Assembly: GCA_036784855.1 (NCBI GenBank)
Contig: JAZDSV010000001.1
Span: 956,339-1,020,338 of the forward strand
Reading direction: 5' to 3'
Origin: Aphelidium insulamus
Lineage: Eukaryota; Aphelidiomycota; Aphelidea; Aphelidiaceae
Length of the DNA stretch: 64,000 nt
Shown here: positions 44,904 to 55,390 of the stretch, piece by piece
How positions within the stretch are numbered: position 1 is the first letter of the stretch
How the letters are laid out: each line of letters opens with the position of its first letter
The notes under the pieces: generated by a model
The model's input: the letters and a program-made list of their open reading frames with translations, nothing else
Databases searched by the model: none
What the model was told of the DNA's origin: nothing
Translations under genes and position numbers: made by a program

Positions 44904-47900
44904 ATGGCCCGCGGTGACCTTGTCGAGCCGCTGGAGGCCGCTGAAGGTGTGGTGGACTTTGATGTGTTGCGCGAGACGTTTCCATCGCTGTTCCAGGCAT
45001 TCCCGCAGCTCTCGGCTGGCATGTGCATACTGTAATGTACGCTACTCAATCTAATTTGTGCTCCATGCAGACGCCATGTATGCACTGCTGGAAAAGTACG
45101 AGTTTGATCCAGACGAGACTCTGCGTCGGCTTACGGCATCAAATGGTCCTGTGCAAGCTACACCCACGCTGGCGTGCAATTCCAAGACTGTGCGGACCCC
45201 GGTGGCGGACAAGAAGGGCAAGCAAGCAGCGCATCGAGAAAGCCCGAAATCGAAAAATGTCAAGAGAGCATTGTCACCTGAAAGTGATAAAGCTGAGTCC
45301 TTCAAAGATGCCGAGTATGTGACCGTGTAGCGGGTGATTGTAACTGACGGTAGGCGCAGGAATGTCGATCCTCAACATTCGCACAAGAACATCGGCGCCG
45401 CATCTGCAGTGTCACAAGCTGGCCCAAGTTCGCTGAAGATTGCAAAAGACGATGTTGTCATAAGCGGCAAAACTACTGCTCCATCGCCTGCAGCTAAAAC
45501 TGCCAAGAAGCGCGTTAAAAGGCAGCCTGCAGCTATTACCAGTAAGAAAAATGGTGTTTGAAATCGGAACTGAATTAACTATTGATGTAGAAAAGATCCA
45601 GGTTGTATTGCCTCCCCCGATCCATTACAACGCTCCAGATGATGAAGTACTGGAATCAGAGTCGTTTGTACTGCCAGAGGAAGAGGCGCTGCGGAATGGC
45701 GGTGATGATGTGGTGGATATCTCGCTGGTCGACGATGAAGACAACGATGATAAGCCGTGCAGAGTGCTTGACAATTTCACTGTGTACGACATTGCGAGCG
45801 GTAATCGCTTGGTGTCGCTGGACGACATCAATGATGACAATGTTGAGCTTAGGGCGTCAGGTATGCTCCACTTGTCGCCAATGACATTAATCATACATCT
45901 TTATAGGGCAAGCTACGCCGGTAATAGAAGAAGGAGACGATGACGAGGAGGAGGAGATTGAGCACGAAGATGACGAACCGGGGTCCAATGATACAAGCAA
46001 AGCTCTAGCTCCCGTACAACTAGGATTGACCACAATCTTTCGCATGGAGGTAACATGGAAAGACGACGGCAAAAGGTGTGTTGACCATCATTGATATCAT
46101 TTGTCACTAAAAGTAAATCAGTGAAATATGGCTGCTGACACAATTTGGTTGGTACAAGCTGGCAACCCCCAGTGCAGAGTATGCGCCGTTCTTCGAACCG
46201 GTATTCAAACGCGCACGTATATCAAATGTTCTCATTGCTGCATTTATAAATTGTGGGAACGCTGCGACGTTGGATGAAATAATCGCTCCTGCTGCTGCGG
46301 AAACTGACCATGCTTCCACTGAACCTCTAGGCCCGAGTTCGTCCGAGTCAACTCCTTCTCCAAGCACATCAGTTGCTGCGGTGTCTGAAAGCGGCGCTTC
46401 CATCAGTCGAAACGATGTGGAGGAACATGTAGTGGCTGTATGCGAGGAATTGAAGCGATGGTCCGCGGAGAGTGGTGTGTCAATCGGCAGTTCTGCGATC
46501 TGGCGCGAATTATCATCACTTCTCAAGACGAAAACGAAGCGCCGTCGTCCAGCAGGCAGTGCTGCATCATCATCACTCCGACAAACAGTCTCGAGAAACA
46601 TTAATATGCGCGTGCTACAAGAACGCAACATATCAACCGTGACTCCGTGGATTGCCGCGCTGGCCAAAGATCTGTTCCGCTGCTCCATGACTGTGGCTGG
46701 TGCAGAAAAGGCGAGCATCACTGCTGCCGACACTCACACCGTGGGGCAAGTTACATACACTGAAAGCTCATACCTGCCGCCAACAGCTACCAAAAAGCAC
46801 ACGACCAATGTGGCTTGGTGCAGCGAGCCGTGTGGCGAGATGGACGACCGTGTCTACTATGATCAGTGCCTTGTCGACGGTGAGGTGATTGGCAATTACG
46901 ATGTGGTGATGTTGCGCAATGACGGTGCCCACGTTTGGTTTGGAATCATTCGCTATCTGGTACGTTTATCTATTGTATTTTGTGGACCCAACGGCCACTG
47001 ATAATTGTAGTTTCAAGATAAAGGCAGCGAAGATATGCACATGCATGTGCAGTACTTTGAACATGGCAGCCGCACGTTTCTACAGGAAGTCACCTCGTCG
47101 CGAGAACTATTTTTGTATGGAGGCTGCGATAATTTGTTTGTCGAATGCATCGTAGCCAAATGCAATGTTGTGTACATTCCCGCTGGTCATACTGAGCCGT
47201 CACATGACGAGCTGGTCGCCACGAATACCTTCTTTTACCGCTACTATTGGTACGGCAAAGAAGATCTGCGCTTCGACGATGCCCAGCTCCACATACGCCC
47301 GGTAGCAGATGATCAAAGCTGGCAACATTGCGGCCACTTGGAACGGTGCGATGTGTGCGAAGACCAAATCATCAAGATGCAGCGCCAGCATCCTAAAATA
47401 TTGTCCTGCAAACAAGATGGCCAAGTTTCGGCACTTGCGTATAAAGGTTGCGAGTACCACTTGAATGATTTCGCATACGTGCTGGCCGCCCAGCCGGACC
47501 GTCCTTACCGAATCGCACAAATTATGTCATTTGACTCCCCGCCAGCGCGTTCTTCTCCATCAAAAATCAATTTCGGCTCCGCCAAACAAGTATCTGTGGG
47601 CGCAAATGCCGACATAAAAGTATTAGTTCGCTTGTTTGACCGCTACGATGATACTGTGAACCGAAACATTGCCGGTGACGGTGTGGTTGATCGAGATGGT
47701 CACCCGTGTGCTTTTGACTCCCGGCGCTTGGTTCTCACCAAGAAGGAAATCAAAATAGGCGTGCATGAACTAGAGGGCACATGCCGTGTGGTGCAAATAC
47801 CCTGTGACGATATCGCCAAAGTGGATCCGCCCGCGCTAGACGACAATGGCGAAGATGACTGGTTCTTTTTTTACTCTTTGGTGGCGGAGCTAGTATTGCC

Positions 47901-49633
47901 GCAGTGCAAAAAGTGCCAGATAGCGCGACAGCAGCGAGATATCAAGTACGCGGAGTTCCGCGCTGCTTCCAAGCCACTAGTTGGGTTGGATATATTCAGC
48001 GGCTGTGGCGGCCTGACTGTCGGCCTGGATCGGGGCGGCTTCATCAACACCCGGTTCAGCATTGAATTCAGTCCCAGCGCCGCCCTCACATTCAGGTACA
48101 CTTCAAACATACTCTTTTTATTTACTTACTTATTAATATACTATAGGAAGAACTTTCCACAAGCCACGGTTTACAATCAGTGTGCCAACGTTCTGCTTAA
48201 GCGGGCGATTGACGTGCATCAGAGCGGCATCAAACCCACCGAACCGTGGACCGACTTGCAGCACGTTGCCATGTCTGAGATGCCCGCACCCGGTTCAGTC
48301 GACTTCATTTATGGCGGTCCTCCCTGGTAACTTATTGTCTTGTATCTTCTGCACTGAACTTCATATCGGTGTTAGCCAAGGCTTCTCGGGCATAAATAGG
48401 TTCAAGAAGGCGGGCGACATCAAGAATTCTTTGATCAGTTGCATGCTGAGCTATGCCGACTTTTATCGGCCAAAATACTTTCTGCTAGAGAATGTACGTG
48501 GAATGCTTGCGTTCCGACTAGGTGGCGAGCAAGCCGGCACCAACCGTATCGAGGGCGGAATCAAGATGGGAGTTGTGAAGTTTATCATGCGCGCTTTGAC
48601 GTCCATGAAGTACGTACGCACTGTACATTTATAATAGTTGTTGATTCTATTGCGTGCAGCTACCAGTGCTTTGTCACCTTACAACAGGCGGGCCACTACG
48701 GCGTGTCTCAGAGCAGGCGTCGCATATTCTTTGTTGGAGTGCAGCGCGGACTTCCCCTACTCACAGCTCCCTCGCCCACACATTGTTTCCCCAAACCGGG
48801 ATCGCTTTCGGTATCTGTGGACTATGGCGATGAACCGGTGCGCTACGAGTTCAGCAAACGCACAAGCGGGCAGGCACCGCAACGCACCGTTACAGTGTGG
48901 GATGTCACCGCGGATCTGCCGCCATTCGAATTCAAGAACCCGCACAAGGTTTATCCCGCCACTGATGAAGATGTTCAGGATGCAGAGCGCAGAGCCGCTC
49001 GGATCACGGCCCGATCCGTGGGGACCGGCAAGACTTCATATGTGGGCGAAATGGAAGCAGACTATGCCGCAGAGCCGCTTTGCTCCTTTCAGCGCAAGAT
49101 GCGGTCAGGCATGGCGCCCAATACCAAGGTTGTCGGCCATGTCACGCGCACATTCAACGCCGAAACAGTGGAGCGAATTTGTAGGATCCCCATGCGACCC
49201 GGCGCGGACCATCGCGGTATGACTATCAATCAATGTGATTTTTTACTACATTGCACTTTCAGACTTGCCGGACCTGTTGAAGCCGTGGTGCTTGTCGGCG
49301 CCAGAGTCTGCCGCATCGAGGCACGGCGGTTGGAAGGGGCTGTACGGCCGTCTGGACAGTGATGGCCACTTTCCCACCGCACTCACAGACATCCAACCGA
49401 TGGGCAAGCAGGGCACAGTCATCCACCCCACGCAGCACCGAGTGATCAGTGTGCGCGAGTGTGCCCGTGTGCAGGGCTTCCCAGATGATTTCAAATTCTA
49501 CTCGACGGACGACGATGTGAAGGACATGCACCGCCAGATCGGTAACGCTGTGCCGCCGCCCTTGGCCGAAGCCTTTGGCCGGCAGATTGCTCAGTCGCGC
49601 TTCGAAGCGTGGCTTCAACTGCAACAAGAGTAA
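44904..49633 (+). CDS. DNMT1-type DNA cytosine-5 methyltransferase with N-terminal CUE-like domain
   Basis: 1416 aa from eleven exons: 44904-45018, 45071-45314, 45354-45541, 45591-45860, 45907-46074, 46121-46959, 47011-48095, 48147-48326, 48376-48609, 48660-49216 and 49263-49633. Nuclear maintenance-type methyltransferase. Order: CUE-like helices at about 20-60 ([20 protein letters not shown] continuing [10 protein letters not shown]); Lys/Ser-rich linker; RFTS domain at about 185-420 ([40 protein letters not shown]); two BAH domains at about 540-700 and 750-900; catalytic domain from 930 with [21 protein letters not shown] (catalytic Cys, codon split by intron 8), [28 protein letters not shown] and [10 protein letters not shown] see no CXXC zinc finger between RFTS and BAH. 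Intron 1 is GC-AG and is needed to complete the CUE-like unit. Confidence 0.93.
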
Positions 49634-49833
49634 TTCGTGGAGCCCAGTGATGATGTTTAATTAAAGTTTTGTATCTGAGCAGATTCTGTTGTTTGTTTCG
49701 CTGATTGTGACGACCTCTTTCCGCGCGGTTGTTTGTTAACCAGTTGGCCACGTATCCCTGCTCAATCAGCGCGTACAGTTAGTTGAAGAACGCAAATCAC
49801 AGTGTATAGAAATGTATATTTGGGATATGATTA

Positions 49834-52592
49834 TTATTGCAATGTGACAGTGTACGAGATGCGAGTGTCGGACGGGTAGCCAACGCCGTCGCTGCGCACA
49901 ATCCACAGGGGCACAGACAGCTCCAGTATGTTGCAGTTGTCGGCGTTCAGCTCAGCGACACCGCCGAAGCCAAACGGGAACCCGTTCGAATTGAAAGGAT
50001 GCCGACAGCGATCGGAGGACACTCGGTGTTTGGTGGGGCGGGCTGCGGCTGCACCTTCTGCGCGGGCGATGCGTCCCAGCGGCGACACTTGCGCCAGGCT
50101 CACTGTCATTGGTGACTCGCAGTCATCATTGGCGGAGAAGTCGTCGTCCGAGTCAATGCCGTCATTGCCGTCTTCGTCATCGTCGCCATCACTCGTGTCA
50201 GAGCCAAGAGCCGTCTCCGCGGTGAACCGACTCGAACTGTTGAGTGATCCGTCTGGAGTTGGCAGCGTGCCGACGCCGTCCGGTACATCGGTCCCGCGCG
50301 ACAGCTTTGTCAGCGTGCATGAAAACGCTGGGAACCTCTGTCGCAAATCATTCAGCCACAGCCCATTGCTCAGGCACCACTGCAGTGTGGGCAGATTCAC
50401 CTGCATGGTGCGCTGGTAGCCGCAGTCGGCAATGTGGCGATCGAGAATGGGCGGCGCGGCCACCACCATCTGGCTGGTGTCTGCCGTCACCGGGCACTGC
50501 ACGTTGCCGGCATACACGCAAAAGTGGTATAGGCTGTCCAGGGAGTGGGCGGCGTTCTCGCACGCATCTTGTGTCATTAGTACTGCGGGCTGTTTGAATA
50601 TGGGCAGGCTCGAGCTGTTCAACAGGCCAACCAGCGGCAGTTGAAAACTGATGGAGATGGACGAGACAGGCGGACAGTGGTGCGCGAATGACGATTCGTC
50701 GACCTCGCGCACAGCTATCCGCACGGGCATCGGTGAGAGCGGCAGTGTGTTCTCTTCCTCGTCACGGAAATCCAGATACCGATACTGGCTCACACTGGCG
50801 CCGGTGATTGTCCACGTCAGGGACTCGATGCTGCAGCCATGGCTGGATAGAGCGCGTACAGGCTGTTTCGACATTTGTTCCGTGTGAAAGTATTCGTTGT
50901 CGCTTCCGTGAATTTGAAGCAATATCTTTTGCAGGTGGGACACGGTCTCCTTCTGCTGTTCGCTCGCGGCGTCCTCTTGCTATTGTCGGTTAGCGATGGA
51001 AAATTATATCTTGTCAATACAGGAATAGTACAGCAAGCAAACAAGTACAAACAGGCCAACCACGGAATACCTACCGCATCATCGGCGCCAACAGAGTCCA
51101 CATGCCGAATTACAAGGGCGGGACTGCGCCAGCCAGTGCGGGAACACTGCAGGTGTATCACATCGTCGTACAGAATAGACCCCTGTTTGCCAGTGGCACT
51201 CTGAATCACAAACGCATCCCAAAACACATCCTTGGCAGTGGCAACCAACTGGCCATCGTTTCCATTGTGGCCGCCTTCGAGTTCCACTTCCAGACAGCGC
51301 GTGGTAACATTCTGGCTCTTGACACGGCTGAACAGCGATACCAGTCCGCCGTACATAATGTGTTCGCATTGAGTGCGCAGTGCTCCGGAGTGCGGATCTG
51401 CTCGGTGGCCACTTGACGTAGCAGTGGGCGACTTGCACATCACCGCGCCATGGTTCGCATGCAGAGACGATGTGGCACTGCCAGCTCCAGATGCAAAAGG
51501 CGCTGGTGATGCAAATAAGTGGTTAGATGTAGCTTTTTTCTTCTTGGACGGTTTGGAAACGAGCAAAATTGGCGCCGATGAAAAAGTACCAATATGAGTC
51601 GCATCAGCCTCGGCCTGATGGCCTTGTCCTTCGTCCGTTTCCGTTTCTACCGTCATTGACAATACAAAATCTTTCCTAGCATTTAGAGCGCTTCGGGTCG
51701 AGTTGGCCAGTGCCATCGAGGCGTCTGCCACACAGCGTAGCAGAGATGCTACAGTTTGCGTGGGTGGATGATACAGTTCCGCGTGCAGTGTTTGATACTT
51801 GGCCAGCTCGCCGAGATACATTTGCTTGAGAGCAAGTACGCGGCACTCTGCCCCGGCAGTCGCGTCCAGGCTGCCGTCCACTGCATTGATGTGACGATAG
51901 TCTTTTGACACGGACGTGGTTCCACCACAACCGACTGCGCCCCACCTGCCGCTCATATCCGGAAACGCAATCACCGAGACCGGGGCCGTATCATCGTGAG
52001 TGCCAGCAGAGCCGCGTCGTCGAGTGCTGCCGAGTGATCGCGCAGAGGACGGACAGTTGCGCATTCGTAACAAGGGCGGCGGGCAAAAGAAACGCTTCTC
52101 GCTGCCATACGATTTCTGTGCCACAGTCGGGGTCACCACCGTAACGCAAGAAAGTGCCGCAATTTCGCTCGTATACTCTTCCACCTCACTGTACATTATT
52201 AAATAAATGTATGTGTATATGTATGTATGTATGTATGTGTATGTATGTGTGTCTGTATGTGTATATGTGTGTGTGGATGTATGTCTATGTATGTGGGTAT
52301 GTATATGTGTGTGTGTGGATGTATGTCTATGTATGTGGGTATGTATGTGGGTATGTATGTATGTATGTCTATAGTTGTATGCGTGTATGTATGTATGTAT
52401 ATGTGTGTGTATATATGTATATGTGTGTGTGTATGTATGTATGTATGTGTGTGTGTGTGTGTATGTGTATATATATATATATATAATATGTGTATGTATG
52501 TATGTATGTTTGTATGTATTTATGTATGTATGTATGTATGTATGTGTGTATGTATGAGTATATGTATGTATGTGTGTATATATGTATGTATA

Positions 52593-52627
<35 letters not shown>

Positions 52628-53511
52628 GTATGTATGTTTGTATATACTTGGATGTACGCATGTCTATAGTTGTATGCGTGTATGGTTGGATGTATGTGTA
52701 TGTATGTGCGAACATATGTAAGAAGATAATACATAAGCAATACCAACCTGTCAGAGAGTTGAATGAGGGAAACTTTCCATGGTTTCTTCTCGTCAGGCTT
52801 TTGTGCGCGTGCATAGATGGGCATTGGCGGTCGCGGCACAGAGATATCGTCGTACATGCGCTGCTTCTTGCCACAGGGTGGCGGAGACTCCAAATCAAAG
52901 TTGTACTGATCGCCGCTGAGTAGGGCCGACACTGGCCACGACGCCCCGCCACCATGATTACCGAGATTATTCTGTGCAGCGCACTCGTAGTCCGCGGCCA
53001 AGTTGTTCATGCCGACCAGCTCTTCCGCGGCACTTGTGGGCGGTGTGTACAGTGAGCGGGTAGATGATGATGTGGATGATGACTGGGCGTAGTATCCGGC
53101 GGCGGCAGTGTACTGCAGCATCTGCTGTGGCTGTGACTGTGCATTGCCGTAGTTGAATGAGCCAGAGCCGGAATATACGGAGTTGATGTAGTCGGCGCCA
53201 CACTCCGGGCCAGCGGAAGTGTTGGCGGGGGCGTAGGCCGGCATGGCGCCACCGGACGCGTATGCGGGCATCGTACCAGAGGCGTATATGTTGTTGTTGA
53301 AGAGAAAACCCGACTGCATTGAAGAGCCGTACACGCACTCTTCGCTGGCTGCCGGGGTGTCCAAAATGCCGGCGCTGGAGCCGTGCGCGTCAAACGAGTC
53401 GCCCACATGATGATTGCCGTTAGCACCGCTGGCGCCATCACCGCCACCACCACCCAGCCAGTGCATCAGCATATAGTCGTCCGCATCATCCGCCACCACT
53501 GGACGGGTCAT
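49834..53511 (-). CDS. CSL transcription factor (RBP-J/Su(H)/Lag-1 family)
   Basis: About 1007 aa. Exons 52748-53511, 51075-52188 and 49834-50979. DNA-binding protein of the CSL family, Notch effector in animals and Notch-independent in fungi. A Gly/Ser/Tyr-rich N-terminus of about 240 residues precedes the Rel-like NTD with VAQKSYGSEKRFFCPPPLL and LLVSKPSKKKKAT. The beta-trefoil domain begins LFSRVKSQNVTTRCLEVE, nearly the residues that contact the GTGGGAA core in animal CSL. Later CSL features are TWTITGASVSQY and an IPT-like C-terminus ending TRISYTVTLQ. Long insertions in the NTD (after CPPPLL), between NTD and BTD, and in the C-terminal part (acidic DGDDDEDGNDGID) explain the size. An upstream in-frame Met at 53571 is also possible. 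Intron 1 is 559 nt. Confidence 0.93.
52207..52712. repeat. 500-bp TATG/TG microsatellite in CSL intron 1
   Basis: Nearly pure (TATG)n mixed with (TG)n and (TA)n fills most of the 559-nt intron. It creates long spurious reading frames of Tyr/Val/Cys on one strand and His/Thr/Tyr on the other. It is by far the largest intron in the window. Confidence 0.95.
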
Positions 53512-53983
53512 CTTGTTGCAATACTGGAGTGAGGTGAGTGTGTGTAGTGAGAGGGGTACACCAGGCTGCATACCGTAGCGGATCACGCACCAGGCGCGCG
53601 GAATGGATCAACGAGGGGCGTCAGACGGGGATACCACTGTATGGATGTGTATGTGTGTATGCACTATACTGCACTGGAGGCAGCACCGGAGCAATGCAGA
53701 GAGGCTGCGACGGAGAGACCCACAAAAAATAAACACGGGCCACGGGTACGGCACAAATTCTCACGGTCTGCTGCCCCGTTTGTGTGCGCTGGCTGGTCGA
53801 GTGTCGGTCGGTGTGCAACCGAGGCGGCGTGCCTAATAATGGCGGCAAAATACACAGCCGCAGTCGGGTTGTGGCGCAGCGCCAAGCCACTGATCCAAAA
53901 TATATCTTTGCAGTGTTTTTACATTACAGTACTCACAGAAAACTAGCCTACTTTAAATATATGCTATGTAAGTACGTGTTAGC
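53512..53983. other. CSL upstream region, no gene seen
   Basis: 5' flank of CSL. GC-rich up to 53900, then AT-rich. No recognised element. Confidence 0.5.
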
Positions 53984-54500
53984 AGCGTTTATAATAATCT
54001 TGTCTCATCATGGTAAGTCTGGCATGTGTGTCTGTGGAGCATTTGCTTAAAGTTATTTTTTTTATATAGTATTTAGGAGTACATTGCCATAGAATGATAG
54101 TTGATCGATGTGTTGGTTGCCACAACTATATCATCATTACTTTCATGCTTAACATACTGCATTCATGACATGAGTTATAGTCTAAGCAATTATATGGATG
54201 CATCATTATCGAGATATAACACTTTAATCTTGATTTGGGGTTATAATAGCGTTTATAATATTGTCATGGTAAGTTGACATGTGTGTCTGTGGAGCTTTTG
54301 CTCAAGTTCATCTTTGTATATAGTATTTAGGAGTACATTGCCATAGAATGATAGTTGATCAATGTGTTGGTTGCCACAATATCATATATCATCATTACTT
54401 TCATGCTTAACATTTTGCATTCATGACACGAGTAATAGTCTAAGCAATTATATGGATGCATCATTATCGAGATTTTAACACTTTAATCTTGATTTGGGGG
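53984..54500. repeat. Tandem duplication of about 255 bp
   Basis: Two diverged copies start with AGCGTTTATAATA at 53984 and 54248 (period 264 bp). Shared blocks include GTGTGTCTGTGGAGC, GTACATTGCCATAGAATGAT, GTGTTGGTTGCCACAA and CACTTTAATCTTGATTTGGG. Indels and substitutions show the duplication is not recent. No coding potential. Confidence 0.9.
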
Positions 54501-54539
54501 ATGCGTTAATATTAGTATATCGTAACAGATCAGTCAGGT

Positions 54540-54899
54540 TGTAACAAAGGGCGCTTGGCTCCTTTGAGTGATGAGACAACGCGACAACCAGGAGGAGCGC
54601 GACCAGACAGAACCAACCTTGGCGATGTCAGCAGGGCGTGAGCAGACACGCCAGGCTGACCTTTGAGTGATGAGACGACGCGACAACCAGGAGGAGCGCG
54701 ACCAGACAGAACCAACCTAACGTCTAAGTGTGGATAAACGTAGATAGACTGCCGGTCAAGTTGCCAGATCACCGCCCTTTATAGTCTGGAAGGACTGACC
54801 GATCGACCGTCCGTCCGATCAGGGTTTCCCGCGCTAGCAACCGGCTCCCGAATTGCCGGTTCCGATCGATGACGCAGAATGACGTCATTTGGCGTTACA
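54540..54899 (-). mobile_element. Solo LTR (360 bp) of an LTR retrotransposon with 5-bp target-site duplication
   Basis: Ends TGTAAC...GTTACA form a perfect 6-bp inverted terminal repeat with the canonical TG...CA. CAGGT occurs directly outside both ends (54535-54539 and 54900-54904), a 5-bp target-site duplication. No second LTR or internal coding region (gag/pol) is nearby, so it is a solo LTR left by recombination. A TATAAAGG box reads on the minus strand at about 54777-54784, suggesting the element was transcribed leftwards. It contains a 59-bp internal direct repeat. Confidence 0.85.
54561..54718. repeat. 59-bp direct repeat inside the solo LTR
   Basis: Copies at 54561-54619 and 54660-54718 differ at one position (GAGACAACG versus GAGACGACG). 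They share CCTTTGAGTGATGAGAC and CGACAACCAGGAGGAGCGCG. Likely U3/R-region enhancer-like duplication as seen in many LTRs. Confidence 0.9.
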
Positions 54900-55258
54900 C
54901 AGGTACTCATGCAGCTTGGTGTATATACATAGAGTCCATATTGCAAGCCAGGGAAGATGTTTGACCCACTATGCAGCAATGAATCAGTGTCTAGTTGGTG
55001 TCCAGTTATGCAACTCAGTGGCGTGTGTTTTGAAAATGCAGAATGAAGACGTTACTATACAGTGTTTGAATTTGAATTTGAATGACAGTAAAGTCATATG
55101 CAAAACTATCGTAGTCAGACACATCGAAACCCATCTGAAACCATCTGGAACCCTGAAACCCTAAAACGCGTTAACTATTGCGTCATCCTTGAAACGATCG
55201 AGCAGCAGCGCCTCCAGCACGCTCTTTCATGCGGCGCTTTCCACTGTCCCGCCACGGG

Positions 55259-55267
55259 TATAAAAGG
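55259..55267 (+). promoter_or_regulatory. TATA box of the MetE gene
   Basis: TATAAAAGG in a GC-rich context about 124 bp upstream of the MetE ATG at 55391. It is the clearest core promoter element in the window. The interval to the ATG is C/T/A-rich as in a short 5' UTR. Confidence 0.6.
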
Positions 55268-55390
55268 CGGCTCTGTTCCACTATCTTGAGCAGTTTCTTA
55301 CTGCACCACAACCACAGCTGCAACTGCTCCAAGAATTTTTACTCGCCCGCTACTACTCGCCCGCACTCCTGCACTGTCATCGCTGCTTCA

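Noticed and set aside
45315-45590. Separate small genes upstream of DNMT1
   Set aside because: The apparent stops at 45330 and 45561 lie inside GT-AG introns of 39 and 49 nt that join all pieces in frame to the RFTS domain.
52201-52721. Tyr/Val/Cys-rich plus-strand frames and His/Thr/Tyr-rich minus frames
   Set aside because: These are translations of the TATG/TG microsatellite in a CSL intron.
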